The notes under the pieces: generated by a model | Databases searched by the model: none | What the model was told of the DNA's origin: nothing | What the model saw: only the letters and a program-made list of their open reading frames with translations | NCBI GenBank assembly: GCA_963556255.1 | Contig: OY744604.1 | Location: forward strand, 29,264,099 to 29,328,098 | DNA from: Allolobophora icterica | Lineage: Eukaryota > Annelida > Clitellata > Crassiclitellata > Lumbricidae | Direction of reading: 5' to 3' | Length of the DNA stretch: 64,000 bases | In this document: positions 1 through 12,194 of the stretch, in pieces | Layout of the letters: every line of letters begins with the position of its first letter | Position numbering within the stretch: the stretch's first letter is position 1 | Position numbers and translations under genes: made by a program

Positions 1-590
1 GGGAAGGTGCCAGAAAGGCTGTATAGATAATTATTTTGTTACATATAATATTAAATGTATGCATGATACATAAACATGAATTTGTATAATTATTGTTAAA
101 TATATACAGCCTTTCTAATTTGTTCAATATAATATATTCATGAGTTTTTACTGAATTTGCAAATAAGACGCACTTCAATGAAACGCATATTATACAATAA
201 CACAAACCTACACATATATGCACACATCCAAATTAAACGAAAGGATAGACCCAGAAACAGCTGGACACAGAGAAACAAAGAGACATACACGTAAGCAGAC
301 GTACAACCACACACACGCTTGCAAATACGCAGAACGCACACATTATGTACACAGACAAATTAGCAGATGTACGGATGCATGCACAGATACAAGTGTGTCG
401 CTATTCATTAGACGGTTTACTGAAACCTGGTTCTAATTGTCCACGCATGCGCGCCTGCTGTGCACCCGATGACCTTGGCTTTGAGATAGCACGTGCGTGT
501 AAACCAGGGCTTTAAACTGTGACCTCATTTCCTGTCAATGCCAGAGGTTTCCTTAGTCATTCCCAAGTTGTCCAATCGTGAATTATGAAG
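1..590. other. non-coding flank, no gene seen
   Basis: No ORF here has any protein-like character. Bases 280-390 are rich in ACA/CAGA words and the rest is ordinary AT-rich sequence. Confidence 0.6.
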
Positions 591-689
591 ATGCATTCTC
601 ACAGTGTCCGTTTTTCCATCATCGATAGATCCACCCATTCGTCCTACAATCCGTCCACCCATCTATATAATCCCACCCAGTCAGAACAC

Positions 690-1162
690 GCCAGACCACC
701 CATCCATCCACCCACCCACCATCTATCCATCCACCCATTCATCCATACATACACCCGTACATACTTCCATCCATCCATCCTTCCATCCATTCATCCATCC
801 ATCCATCCGTCCATCCATCCACCCACCCACCCACCCACCCATCCATCCATCCAACCACCCATCCATCCACCCACCCACCCACCCATCCATCCATCCATCA
901 ATCCATCAATCTATCCGTCCATCCACCCACCCACCCATCCATCCATCCATCCATCCAACCACCCACCCATCCATCCATCCGTCCATCCACCCACCCACCC
1001 ATCCATCCATCCATCCATCCTTCCTTCCATCCATCCATCAATCCATCCATCCATCCATCCGTCCATCCATCCACCCATCCATCCATCCATCCAACCACCC
1101 ATCCATCTACCCATCCATCCATCCATCCATCCATCAATCCATCCATCCACCCATCCATCTGT
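690..1162. repeat. (CCAT/CCAC)n tetranucleotide array
   Basis: About 470 bp of CCAT units mixed with CCAC and occasional CCGT or CAAT variants. The long His/Pro/Ser ORFs across it, open in several frames on both strands, are products of the 4-bp period and not genes. Confidence 0.97.
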
Positions 1163-2170
1163 GTACATGTCAGTCGTTCATTTATCCATCTACCCGATTC
1201 AAATATTTTACCTTACCTTACCAATTTACTGTTCGCTTACAGCAATTTCCTAGACTTGTCTTTTATTTGCTACTTTTTTCTCCTTCGCATAATTCATTTA
1301 GCTTCTGACACTTCCGCTGTCGGTGTCAACGTTTGTTCCCAGTCGCATCATTGTCATAAGTTCCGTTGAAATGGACAAGTCTTATAAGATGTTAGGAGTA
1401 AAAGCTCCTGAGGAATCTAGACTGTAAAAAGAATAAATGAGAGGGATGATCTTATCAGCATCCTAATCTGTTTATCCATATAGATGCTTCTTATCCTACT
1501 AGGAATCCATTTTCGAGACTCGGGCACCAAACCCTAGATTCAAGTTAATCAATAGACACAGAAACTCCCGAAGAGACTCAGTGATCAACACACAGGGAAA
1601 AGACAGACACAGGCAGACACAGACAGACAAACAGAGCAACATGCAGACACCCTGAGTGACAGACATGCCTGCCTCTAATCACATCCTAGTTATCCCCTAA
1701 ATGTCCTCAGCCATCACCCGCCTGTCTTCCATCTCTACTCACCCCTTTCCTTGATAACCTCTTAATGTCCCCAGGCATGAACTCATATATATTACCCTAA
1801 GAAGAGGGACTAATATATAGGAGTTCATGCCCCAGGTAACGACTAACCCTACCCGCCCCTTCCTGCTGCCCTCTTCCCCCCGCCCTTCCATAATTCTCCT
1901 TCTCCCACAAACCAAAGCGTGCCACGCCAGCTGGTTCTGGTTAGGACGAGCCGAAGAACCATTGACCCTGGGTTGAGGGCTTCAGGCACCGCCCTACAAG
2001 TACACGCTGAGTACGGTCGCTCGTAAGTACCAGCTATGGTTCGCAGAAGTTCTGGAGTAAACTTTCCACCGCGTGGCACTTATAAGTCACCATATGCAGT
2101 GCACAACACGTCTCAGTTCTACGCAGTGAATCTCTGACACCAGCAGATATATAATCATTGTACTCAGGCA
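1163..2170. other. non-coding stretch with one hairpin
   Basis: No convincing gene. It holds a CAGACA-rich patch at about 1590-1640 and an imperfect palindrome at 1774-1831 (listed separately). Confidence 0.5.
1774..1831. repeat. 58-bp imperfect palindrome
   Basis: GGCATGAACTC plus an AT-rich run is followed by its inverted copy ending GAGTTCATGCC, with a short CCCT...AGGG core. Arms are about 21 nt with a few mismatches. No TE termini were recognised around it. Confidence 0.7.
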
Positions 2171-2171
2171 G

Positions 2172-2530
2172 GAGTACGTATGTATGTATGTATGTATGTA
2201 TGTATGTATGTATGTATGTATGTATGTATGTATGTATGTATGTATGTATGTATGTATGTATGTATGTATGTATGTATGTATGTATGTATGTATGTATGTA
2301 TGTATGTATGTATGTATGTATGTATGTATGTATGTATGGCATCGCATGTATGTATGTATGCGTGACATTGTACGTACGTACGTACGTACGTACGTACGTA
2401 TGTACGTATGTACGTATGTTTGTATGCATGTATGTATGTATGCATGTATGTATGCATGTATGACATCGTATGTATGTACGTATATATACGTACGTACGCA
2501 TTTAAGTATGTATGTATGCATGTCTAAAAA
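2172..2530. repeat. (TATG)n array grading into TACG/TGCA variants
   Basis: Bases 2174-2337 are a nearly perfect TATG repeat. From 2338 onward the same 4-bp period continues with TACG and ATGC substitutions. Reading frames through it encode only alternating YVCM or HTYI and are not genes. Confidence 0.97.
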
Positions 2531-2574
2531 CAAATAAAGCAGTATTTACAAAGAGTCTTCCTGTCATAAAAGAC

Positions 2575-2660
2575 TATAAGTAAGTAAGTAAGTAAGTATA
2601 TTTTTTATTGAACGCTAGCAAACGCACAGCGCTTTATATACAATGTTACACAGAAGGAAA
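2575..2660 (-). mobile_element. LINE 3'-end remnant with (ACTT)n tail
   Basis: Read on the minus strand, an AGCGCTGTGCGTTTGC-type 3' end is followed by AATAAA and then by (ACTT)n, seen on the plus strand as GTAAGTAAGTAA. Related GCGTTTGCAGGCG and GTAA-tailed pieces occur at 33384-33460 and 36770-36830, so this is one dispersed non-LTR family. No coding part is left. Confidence 0.5.
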
Positions 2661-3009
2661 GAAATAAAACAGTGAAATAAAAATAAATGTTTATTTGTCA
2701 GGTTTACGCAGATATTTTATCCTAGTATATGTTTTGGACACACTGACTTCAATGGCTAGGAAACTATTTGAAACCTGTAGACTGCTTCGAAATCGTGGAT
2801 GTAAGTAAGGAATGCTGAACTCACAGATGATAACCAGATGGTTCGTCGTTGCCTTTTCATTGAGTTATATATAGAGAGTATGGCTCGACTCTATATACTC
2901 GCCTTCCATCTTTACTATGTACGCGTTGCTTCGTGTTACATGTCTTCTTTCAACCACCGCTGTTGCTTTTAATCTCCGGGACGGCCTATGCACGATCAAC
3001 CAATGTCAG

Positions 3010-3240
3010 AATTGATACAAGGAAGAGAGACAAGGAGAGACAGATACAGAGACAAACACAAAGACAAGGACAGGGGCAGAGACATAGGCAGAAGCAGAGT
3101 CAGAGATAGTAGGAAAACAGAGAAAGACAGACAGAGAGAGAGAGCGAGCGAGAGAGAAAGAGAGAGCGAGAGCGAGAGAGATGGAGACAGGGAAGAAGAG
3201 TGGGAGGGAGGCAGTGAGACATGGAGTTATGGAGACATGG
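3010..3240. repeat. purine-rich GA/GACA tract
   Basis: Imperfect AGAGAC and GAGCGAGAG repeats make one strand almost purely purine. The Arg/Glu/Asp ORF through it is compositional. Confidence 0.8.
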
Positions 3241-3534
3241 AGGCACGGAGGGGGTCTTGGACTCTGGGTCAAGGGTGGATGCACCTGAACTGCAAGTGGA
3301 TTGAGTTCAACTAACCCGCCTGAGGAAACAAAGGCGAGGCAACATTAAACATTTAGACATAAATTGGACTTTTGTTTGACATACGAAGATAAATTCGTGC
3401 ATTGCAGGAGCTGAGCTACCAGGTCAAATTTACCAAAACAAGCAGCAAATGTTTACTGACCTGATTTCTTGCTATTTTGGTTTAAGCGTCAACATCAAGG
3501 CAGACAACTCTGGACTGACGAGGACATTCGCATA

Positions 3535-3863
<329 letters not shown>

Positions 3864-5390
3864 CCATTATTATTTATTGAGACAATTATTAAGCACGACA
3901 GGCATCTAATGACCATGGGCAAAATCTCGGGCTAGCACGGTCCGTGTACACGTGGACTTTAAACGACGTGGCACCAATGCAAACTGAAAACGGAGGTAAC
4001 GAGTCTCTCTCGGTAAAATCGTCGAAAAAAATATGTAGGGTGCAGGACATACGATCGCTTTAGAAAAACGTGTACATTTACATTTAGATATAACCCTCCA
4101 AACTTATACAAGTCACAGAATGTCAAGAAACATCGAAGAACTTTTATAGATACACTATACTGTTAACTGTAATTTTTATATAAGCCAGTGTATACCATTG
4201 CTAAATCAGGCATAATAAATGACTAGGCCTACATAAGGAGTCCATAGATAAAGAAGTTCAAAAGAAGAGCTTTACAATTTTTATGCATACATAGGCCAAC
4301 TTATGTTAATAAATAAATTTGTAATTTGTTGCCAATCGTAACGATTACGAGTTATCATAGTTAATTACAGCGTTTGGAACTACCTCTTGTGGTTAATAAT
4401 ATAATTAGTTGAACTCACTGACCTGGCATCAAAACTAACCCATCAACGTGACTTTCAGGTTTGATTTTATATAGCGCCAGTCAGAAGCTGCTCTTCTTGA
4501 CACAGCTCTTGTGTGGCGCTAAGAAATTTTTTAGATTTACCTACATAATTAGTCTTTCAACAATTATTGCTACTAGACGGTAATACAGGATATTTGTAAA
4601 ACGGTAAAACATAATTATTAATGTTATATTATTCAATTATTAATATGATTTTATAGTACGTCGTATTGTTATATTATTCGTGAATGAGTTGTTACCCTGC
4701 ACTTAAGGCTTCGAATACCATAACATGTTTGTCAGCGGATGAAGTTGAACAGGTACCAGAAAGATGAATGGAATTCAGCAAGGCTAGGATTATACTTCGA
4801 CCAAAGTGCAGCAGTTTTCAGTCCTGATTTTCAGGCCGTAAAAGCCACTTGTCGACAGATTTGCTGGCGAACCAACCAACCTGGCTTAGACGGAATTTCA
4901 AAGGGGCACAACAGTCACGTGTGCTTCCGAAACATCTCTTATTATGTAGCTCTGGATTATTATTCAAGTGTCAAGAGCAGAGCGTTGTTTCAACCGAGAT
5001 GATAACGATAAAAGCTCTGAGTGAATATCCGACGGTGCATTTAGTAGCATGCAATCATTCACGTAAACGTCTTTCAGTCGGGGCTTTTAACGATTAACAA
5101 TTGAAAACTTAACGCTATGGTTGATTTTGCTTAAGAAGAAGTCGTAATGCTCGTGTTCCGCTGTGTGTGTGTCTGCGTATGTGGTCTTATTTCTCTCATT
5201 AGAGTGACTGTCGGCAGTCGAAGACGAATTGCTGAAGCGTTAAGTCGTAAAATGTCAGCCATGTCTAAAGTGACATGCGGCATTCTCTCATCTTTAGTAT
5301 GTATCTGTCCACATAAATGGTCTGGTGATGTAGCGAAGAATCGTCACATGTGGTCTACGTTGGATTCTTTCTCAAACTTTCCTCATTCAG
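3864..5390. other. AT-rich non-coding region
   Basis: No recognisable gene. Two overlapping 80-90 codon ORFs at 4739-5097 have no motif or hydrophobic pattern and look like chance. The piece at 4490-4550 (TGTGTGGCGCTAAGAAATTT) resembles 30625-30665, so an old dispersed repeat probably lies here. Confidence 0.5.
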
Positions 5391-5962
5391 CGCTTCCTCT
5401 GTTACTCAGATACTCTACTTCTGCACTTGTACTTCCCAGAGTATTCTCCTCTTTCTGTATTTCCTCGCCCTGCCGTAGTCCTCCTGTTATTATGCCCTCC
5501 TCGTTAATTCATTCTTTCTCTCTGTCTTTTCCTCTGCCTCTGTCTATATATCTTCCTCTGTTTCGCTTCTTGTTCTTGCTCTTCTTGTTCTTCTTCTTTT
5601 TCTTCTGTTTTTTTTCTTCTTCTTCTCCTCCTCCTCCTCCTTCTTTTCTTCTTCTTCTTCTCCTCGTTCTTGTTCTCGTTCTCGATATTGTTCTAGTATT
5701 GTTCTCGTTCTTGTTATTCTTCTCCTTATTCTTCTTGTTTACCTTGTTCTACTTTTTGTTCGTCGTCGTCTTCTTCTTCTCCTTCTTTTCCTCCTCCTTC
5801 TTGTATCAGCGGTTGTTTCTCCTTCTGCCTTCTTTCCTCCTCCTCCTCCTCCTCCTCCTCCTCCTCCTCCTCCTCCTCCTCCTCCTCCTCCTCCTCCTCC
5901 TTCTCCTCCTCTTCCTCCTCCTCCTCCTCCTCCTCCTCTTCCTCCTCCTTGCACTCTTCCTC
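5390..5962. repeat. pyrimidine-rich (CTT)n/(CTC)n tract
   Basis: CTT units grade into a long CTC array at about 5830-5945. The Leu/Phe ORF on the plus strand and the Glu or Gly ORFs on the minus strand are repeat translations. A homopurine-homopyrimidine tract this long could form triplex DNA. Confidence 0.95.
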
Positions 5963-6163
5963 CTCCTTCGTTTTGCTGCATCGCATCATTAGCATATGTC
6001 GGACGCTATTCGACCTGACCTGCACATGGTCGACCTATCTGGCTGACGTCCAGGTCAACCAATCCACTTAACATCTGACTTCGTCAGCAATCCATTACTC
6101 AAACGCCATCTCACAAGATCTGCACATAACATGCGCATTAAATATGGCATGCATGATATATAG

Positions 6164-6481
6164 CAGCGGTTCTCAACCTTTTGGTACTCAAGGACCACTT
6201 TTAAACTTTGTGTCTAAGTCGCGGACCACCACTAAAAATTGTGCCACAACCAAATTAATACAAAAGAAATTTTTGCCATAAATCTGCGTATTATTAGTTT
6301 AATGGTGCCATTTAGCCGATTCTACCGATTGAAATTTTAAAAAAATTAAAAATTGACAAAATTTGTCTGTTTTCATGTTTTTAATTATAAAAAAATATAA
6401 AGGGTAGGCCTTGCTCACGGACCACCAGGCAGATGGCCGCGGACCACCAGTGGTCCGCGGACCACAGGTTGAGAACCGCTG
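6164..6481. mobile_element. hAT-type MITE, 318 bp
   Basis: Terminal inverted repeats CAGCGGTTCTCAACC and GGTTGAGAACCGCTG bound the element. It is flanked by exact 8-bp duplications ATATATAG at 6156-6163 and 6482-6489, the target size of the hAT superfamily. It has no ORF, so it is non-autonomous. A GCGGACCAC motif recurs near both ends. Confidence 0.93.
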
Positions 6482-6581
6482 ATATATAGCACAGAGTATA
6501 TATAGTACTAAGTATGTTTCATGTTAGAATAGTTACAGTATATTATATGATCTATATATATATGTGTGTTACTGCATATAT

Positions 6582-7501
6582 CATAGTTCGAGAATTCGCA
6601 TTTTACGAATTTTAAGAATTTAAAAAATTCACGAATTTTAACGAATTTTAAAACTGGAGTTTTAAAATTCGTTAAAATTCGTTAAATAATAAAATAATAG
6701 AATTCTTTGCCATGGCAACGAATTTTATTGTTTGTTTACTTTTCAACTTTTTAAGCAAGTAAATGTCAATGTCATAGTCAATCAATCAATAAGCCGTAAA
6801 AGATGCTGACTAGCAATACAATAGTACTGATATTCAGTTACTGTTCTACTTGGAGTCTTGAACTTCGATTTCTATCATAGTTGGGGTGTGTGACTGTGAG
6901 TGTCAGTCAGCAGAACGAAAAACCACCAGTGCTTCAGCTCCAGTGTGACCAGTGTGTCACTAACACAGCTTGCAACCAAACATGGTAAAAAAGGTTGGCA
7001 ACGTTCACCCAGCTGTGTCTTCTACTTCATCGTCCTCTGATTCTGAGTCAGGAACAGCCTACTGCTCCCACTCGACTCTGGTTTCTGTATTTTCGCCATG
7101 CAAATGCTCCCGAATTCGGGCAGAACAGCCAACAAATTTCTTGTTACAAAAACAACACTGTATTTTTTTTATTATCCTTTCCTTCTCCTCCAAAATTACT
7201 ACATACTTCCAGTCCGGTCCATGTTCTTTTATCTTTAAGAAATTAGATTTTAACTAAATTAACTCGCTACGTAATAAACTTTTATACTGAATTTTACATT
7301 AAATTCTAAGCAGAAGCTTAACACAACAAATAACACGTCATCACATTTGTTTTTGTTGCTTACGCTGTTTTTGCAAAACGCCACTGTCAATGTGAAAAAG
7401 CCCAACAATGGCCCACGAATTTTTACGAATTTTAAAATAGACCAAAAATTCGCGAATTTTTACGAATTTTAAAACCGAAAGTCACGATTTCTCGAACCAT
7501 G
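6582..7501. mobile_element. hAT-type non-autonomous element, 920 bp
   Basis: It begins CATAGTTCGAGAA and ends with the inverted copy TTCTCGAACCATG. Exact 8-bp duplications GCATATAT lie at 6574-6581 and 7502-7509. Subterminal arrays of ACGAATTTTAA occur at both ends, typical of transposase-binding repeats. Internal ORFs at 6970-7257 are Ser/Cys-rich and could be a decayed transposase start, but I see no diagnostic motif. Confidence 0.88.
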
Positions 7502-7514
7502 GCATATATATTCG

Positions 7515-7764
7515 GAGGTACGCGACATTTTAGTGGTTAGAGCCCTCGACTATATATCAACCGAGGCGTCGGGGGTTCAAATCCCCGCCAGGTAGAAATT
7601 TGGTTCGAAATTTTTGTTTCACCTGCGCCTCCTAGCCAACTCAGCTATAATGTGTAGGCTACACTGTACACTGACCGCACACTGTCTGTGGGAAGATGAC
7701 TGGCCATCCGCCCTCATATATATACCGAGGCTAAGAAAATAAAGTCGCTAGCACTCCATACCCA

Positions 7765-7765
<1 letters not shown>
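7515..7765 (+). mobile_element. tRNA-derived SINE
   Basis: The head carries a pol III A box (TTAGTGGTTAGAG, about 7531-7543) and a B box (GGGTTCAAATCCC, about 7573-7585), followed by a body that ends in the TTG/TTC/TTA arrays. A second copy of this body is split at 8701-8819 and 28064-28140. Confidence 0.8.
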
Positions 7766-7801
<36 letters not shown>

Positions 7802-7826
7802 CTTCTTCTTCTTCTTCTTCTTCTTC

Positions 7827-7902
<76 letters not shown>

Positions 7903-7908
7903 CATTAG

Positions 7909-7977
<69 letters not shown>

Positions 7978-8000
7978 TACTATTACTATTATTATTATAT
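7766..8000. repeat. (TTG)n(TTC)n(TTA)n compound microsatellite
   Basis: Three trinucleotide blocks in series directly after the SINE body. It probably grew from the SINE tail. Poly-Leu, poly-Phe and poly-Ile ORFs are artefacts. Confidence 0.95.
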
Positions 8001-8640
8001 ACATATAATTATAACTGTTAACTGTCGACAGTGGTAGCTGCAGAGGTAGCAGTATACACTAAGAGCGTTGCGATTCTAAATATAGCCTACGTTGCTGATA
8101 CATTGATTTTGACCATAGAGCCTTTAACATAGCCTTACATGGACAGCCATAAACGACACTGATATGGCTACAGATGGATGGTTGAGCTGGCGACAGTTCG
8201 AAGGGCTCTGTTGCTTTGACCCTTGACTCAAAGATGATTTCATTCGGATAAAACCGAAACTATCTGCCTTGGTTATTTTGCCCTATGGACCACGTTTGAA
8301 GCAGGGTCTTTGACCTGTGTCAATGTTCAGCCCCAACGGTGCTGCGTTTTATAGTTAGTCAAACACCTGGCCGATGTATTTTCAACCAGATCTTGGTTCT
8401 TGGATGCGCGATAGTAATTGTAATTGTTATAACTAACTTCTACTGCGCCAGTGTCTAATTCACAAGCATTAACCGATGGCGCACCAAAACCAAGCCGTAA
8501 TCAGATCAATGTCCGGAAGTTCAGTCCGTAAGACAGAGAGCAGCCTATGGATGATTAGCAATTCGAAAAAGGTAAGTTTTAAGTTGAGAACAAAATGGCG
8601 TTAGCAATTGAGCAGAACGGACAGATTCTGGGAGATAAGT
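8001..8640. other. non-coding, nothing recognised
   Basis: No ORF with protein-like composition and no repeat termini found. Confidence 0.5.
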
Positions 8641-8700
8641 CTAGTGGCTAGTGTGCTAGTGGCTAGTGTGCTAGTGGCTAGTGTGCTAGTGGCTAGTGTG
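8641..8700. repeat. 15-bp tandem repeat, four copies
   Basis: The unit CTAGTGGCTAGTGTG is repeated exactly four times with no visible substitutions, so the expansion is recent. Confidence 0.97.
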
Positions 8701-8819
8701 CTGAATTGCATTAGCAAGGTCGGATATCCAAGCCCACCTGGGAAAATTTGTTTCGAGATAATGAGTCCGCTATACGCACAATTCAGCTACAACGACTACA
8801 CTGACCGTACGCTGTCAGT
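8701..8819 (+). mobile_element. SINE fragment, left half of a split copy
   Basis: It resembles the body of the SINE at 7515-7765 (shared stretches around AATTTG-TTCGA, CAGCTA and ACACTGACCG). The continuation (GCGAAGATAAGG..., similar to 7690-7735) is found only at 28064-28140, beyond the nested insertions. The SINE was therefore the original landing site. Confidence 0.7.
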
Positions 8820-9573
8820 CAGGGGCGGCGCTACACCATGGCGAGCCAGGGCAAATGCCCTGGTAAAAAAGCCTTTGCCCTGGTCGTTGCCCTGCCGGAA
8901 TTTTTGCCCTGCCCATGATTTATTCGGGGCATAAATCGCCAGTCTTGTTGTCCTCGAGACCAAGTTCGTTTTTAAAAGTCTTGGTCTTGGTCTTGGTCTT
9001 GAGACCAAAAGTCTTGGTCTTCGTCTTGGTCTTGAGGTTCAAGGTCTTCGTCTTGGTCTTGGTCTTGAGGTTCAAAGTCTTGGTCTTCGTTTTTCAAGAC
9101 CAAGACCAAAACTTTGACAATATGAACAGTCAGTTAACAAAATGCAAGAATTTAAAAAATTTATCCAGTAATTACTTATACAATTAGGCCTACTTTAGTA
9201 TTTACACGGTGTGAATGATACTTACTGTTGTTTTGGACAATAATTTATTTTGACTTCCGGTATTTACCATGGAATGATTTCAAAACAGACTCACAATTTG
9301 TACATTTACATCCGGTACATGAAAAGCTTATCTGTGTGCCAGTAATTTAAGCACCTGTAGAACATACTTTTCAAATGGCAGCATTTTTATGAGGCCCCAC
9401 AGGTCTTGGTCGGAAAATTTTGAGAGAATTGGATTTTATAAAATGAAACAGGCATTTGAAATAACATTTCGCATTAAAGACTTTCGTAAATATGAATTCG
9501 AAATTCTCTTCAGTCTGCATTTGGAGCTGTTTTGTTTGAATAAAATAAAAGATTCGTGTTTTCATTAAAATAG

Positions 9574-9578
9574 CGAGT
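9574..9578. repeat. Polinton target-site duplication, left
   Basis: CGAGT immediately before the left terminus and again at 27799-27803. The paralogous MITE copy C has AACGAGTATAGTCC at this point, which confirms the empty site. Confidence 0.85.
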
Positions 9579-9789
9579 AGTAGATTACTAACACGGGGTT
9601 GGGGACATTACCGTAATTACGTTTAAAACCAGTTTTGACTGGCCTACAACACCCAGTTTTTCTGGTCCCCACCACTCCATTATCTCACCGAATTAAGAGG
9701 ATGCCGATCTATACCATCTAGGCTTCCAGAGGGTCCTGAAACCCACGGACAATTATAGCAGGCCGACTTCCAGGGCCTCCTGAGGGCCC
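9579..9789 (+). repeat. Polinton left terminal inverted repeat, 211 bp
   Basis: Base-by-base comparison with the reverse complement of 27588-27798 shows no difference that I can find. It carries the AG...CT termini usual for Polintons. Confidence 0.95.
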
Positions 9790-10061
9790 CGAGGCCAATG
9801 GGCTCTTACAGCAGATCGACCTTCAAAGAGTCTCCAGAGGCCTACGAACCCATATAGCATATCCACTTTCTCCTGTGTATTTTAGAACAAAATATGCGGG
9901 CCCTTAGCGCAGGGCCTTCAGAGAGGGTCCTGAAACCCACGGACAATTATAGCCAATCGACTTCCAGGCAGTCCGTGGAATCCACGAACGCTTATAGCTT
10001 AGAAGTCCTCGAGTGTGACAACTTTCACAGTGTGACGATAATATCTGTCACAAGTGTCACG
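9790..10061 (+). repeat. left subterminal region with GTGACA cluster
   Basis: Bases 9984-10061 match, with divergence, the reverse complement of 27503-27587, so the inverted repeat really continues. The 194 bp at 9790-9983 have no partner on the right and partly duplicate the terminal repeat (9727-9775 resembles 9930-9978). Several GTGAC/GTCAC words lie at about 10015-10060. Confidence 0.7.
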
Positions 10062-10100
10062 CTAAAGCTGTAAGCCGCTATAAGCCAGTAATCAGCACAC

Positions 10101-10226
10101 ATTAAGCGCACACATACGTGTGGAGACATACACGCATACACACACATACATACTGAGATACACACAGACATGTACACACACAAACACACATATACCCAGA
10201 CATACACACACATATACACACACAGA
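10101..10226. repeat. CA-rich (ACACACAT)n tract
   Basis: Imperfect ACACACATA repeats inside the left arm of the Polinton. The minus-strand Cys/Val/Tyr ORF across it is a repeat artefact. Confidence 0.85.
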
Positions 10227-10719
10227 TTGAAAAAACTAGTTCTGGCTAAAGTAATCATGTCTTGAGAATGTTTAGCGAGTTCTCTTATTTGGTCTTCTCA
10301 TTATAGGTAAATAACAATAGACTGTGATGTGGTTTAAGTTTTTAAAAAAGCAAAAAAACTAACCACAGACTTTGGTTTTTAAATTCTCCTTTTGTAGTAT
10401 GATTTCATACAGTTTTATCTGTCCGTAAGCACGACCCATTTTGTCAATCATCGCTGTGTTAGATTATTCATCTGTTATCAGTTCATGCGTTTGTAATGAA
10501 GTTTGCCTGCGGAGCTTGCCTGTGGAAGGAAATACATATCACAAAACGCTGTTTAGGCTAGCCTATATATGAACCATAGGAGCCCAACAGGCAGGCAAAA
10601 AATGCAATAAAGAGCGGTGAACATGCGCACAGACCCACACAGAGTTACAGGCCTTTGCTAACAAAGCACCCGTAATAGGCTTCTGTATAAAAAAACTCGC
10701 AGGCCAGAGAAGACATAAT

Positions 10720-10720
<1 letters not shown>

Positions 10721-10809
<89 letters not shown>

Positions 10810-10832
10810 GGCAGGCAGACAGACAGACAGAC
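10721..10832. repeat. (GACA)n array
   Basis: A near-perfect GACA array with two GGCA variants near 10808-10816. The same tetranucleotide builds the large array at 35560-36655. Confidence 0.97.
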
Positions 10833-11089
10833 AACCACAGAGAGCGAGAGGTATGGACACATAGACCATGCAGATGGTTGCAAAAAAAAACAGGCATGTA
10901 TATTTATAGACGGGCAGCACATTGCCGGCGTCTGAGATTAATTAGTTTGCACTATATTGCATTGTTTTATCATTCAACGATTGATATGAAACAGATGTCC
11001 TATCACTGTAACGGTCTACATCAAAACGGCAGCATCCTGGTTCTCTGGCATTGAGAAATAGGCCTATATTACATTTACGCAAAGTTGAT

Positions 11090-11598
11090 AAATCCATCCA
11101 TCTATCAGTCAATCTGGCCATCTATCCATCTATCCATCCATCCATCTATCCATACATCCACCCATCCACCCTTCATTCTTGCCATCCATCATTTTTCCAC
11201 CCATCCATCCATACATCCACCCACCCACCCATCCATACATCCACCCACCCACCCATCCATCCATCCACCCGTCTATCCACCCATAGATCTATCCATCTAT
11301 CCATACATCCACCCATCCATCCTTCATTCTTGCCATCCATCATTTTTTTCCACCCATCCATCAATTCATCCATACATACATCCATCCATCCATTCATCCA
11401 TACATCTATCCATACATCAATCCATCATTCTTGCCACCCACCATTCTTTCCACCCATCACCCTCTCCGTCCATCCATCAATCCATCCATCCGTCTAACCA
11501 CCCACACATCTATCCATCCATTCATACATCATGCCATCCATTCGCCCATCCATCCATACATCCACCCACCCACCCATCCATCCACCCATCCACCTTTT
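11090..11598. repeat. (ATCC)n array
   Basis: Imperfect ATCC/ACCC repeats with an internal higher-order copy: the TTCTTGCCATCCATCATTTT segment recurs at about 11173 and 11326. The His/Pro/Ser ORFs are artefacts. Confidence 0.95.
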
Positions 11599-12194
11599 TT
11601 ATCAAATGTATTCATATCGAACGTTTTTTCAAAAGATTCCAGCGGACTATACTAAATGATCCATGTTAGCAGCATTCATAGCGCCTCTGAGTAGTTCCCT
11701 TGAAGGAGAGTTATATAAATCCCCGAATGAATGAATGAATGAATAGCAGACCAAGTTTCTTCTAAAGAGTATTATATATCTTTCAGAAGAGTGTTATTTA
11801 CTCACGTTTTTCGCAGTAAGTTTCCGCGTTGAAAATCATCTTCTTTCTCCTTATCAGACAAGTGATTTCTTATCTCTCTTTAAGAGCAAAGGCCTGTAGT
11901 CTGGTTTACAACAAGCAACGAAAAAAATGGTCGATCTTCACCCCTTGGTGGCTATGAGGCTTCTGCGCAGCAGGTTTACACAAACCTCGCAGCAGGCTGC
12001 ATGGATCAGTGGCCTATAGCCTACGGTGAATTAGTCGCGGCCATATACGGCTCTGGTCGCAGCCACATCAGCAGCAAGGATAACAAATCCTAAGGAACGC
12101 AAAACCTTACTTAATGACGTTTGACTAGCTAAGCGTACATGGAGAGTGGCGCTCCTAGTGATAAGGGTATATACGTCATGCATACTTTATTGTA

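Larger units (their letters stand above)
10062..12194. other. Polinton left arm, non-coding with microsatellites
   Basis: About 2.1 kb with no gene that I can support. It contains three microsatellites (10101-10226, 10721-10832, 11090-11598), which is unusual inside a compact viral element. They probably arose after or during residence in the host. Confidence 0.6.

Noticed and set aside
585..1308. Long His/Pro/Ser ORFs and Gly/Trp/Met ORFs on both strands
   Set aside because: They are open only because the CCAT repeat lacks stops; all frames show 4-codon periodicity.
5147..5992. 281-codon Leu/Phe-rich ORF that could pass as a multi-pass membrane protein
   Set aside because: Its hydrophobicity comes from CTT/CTC microsatellite; the upstream part has no conserved feature.
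6970..7257. Ser/Cys-rich ORFs as a host gene
   Set aside because: They lie wholly inside a hAT-type element with intact target duplications; at most a decayed transposase start.
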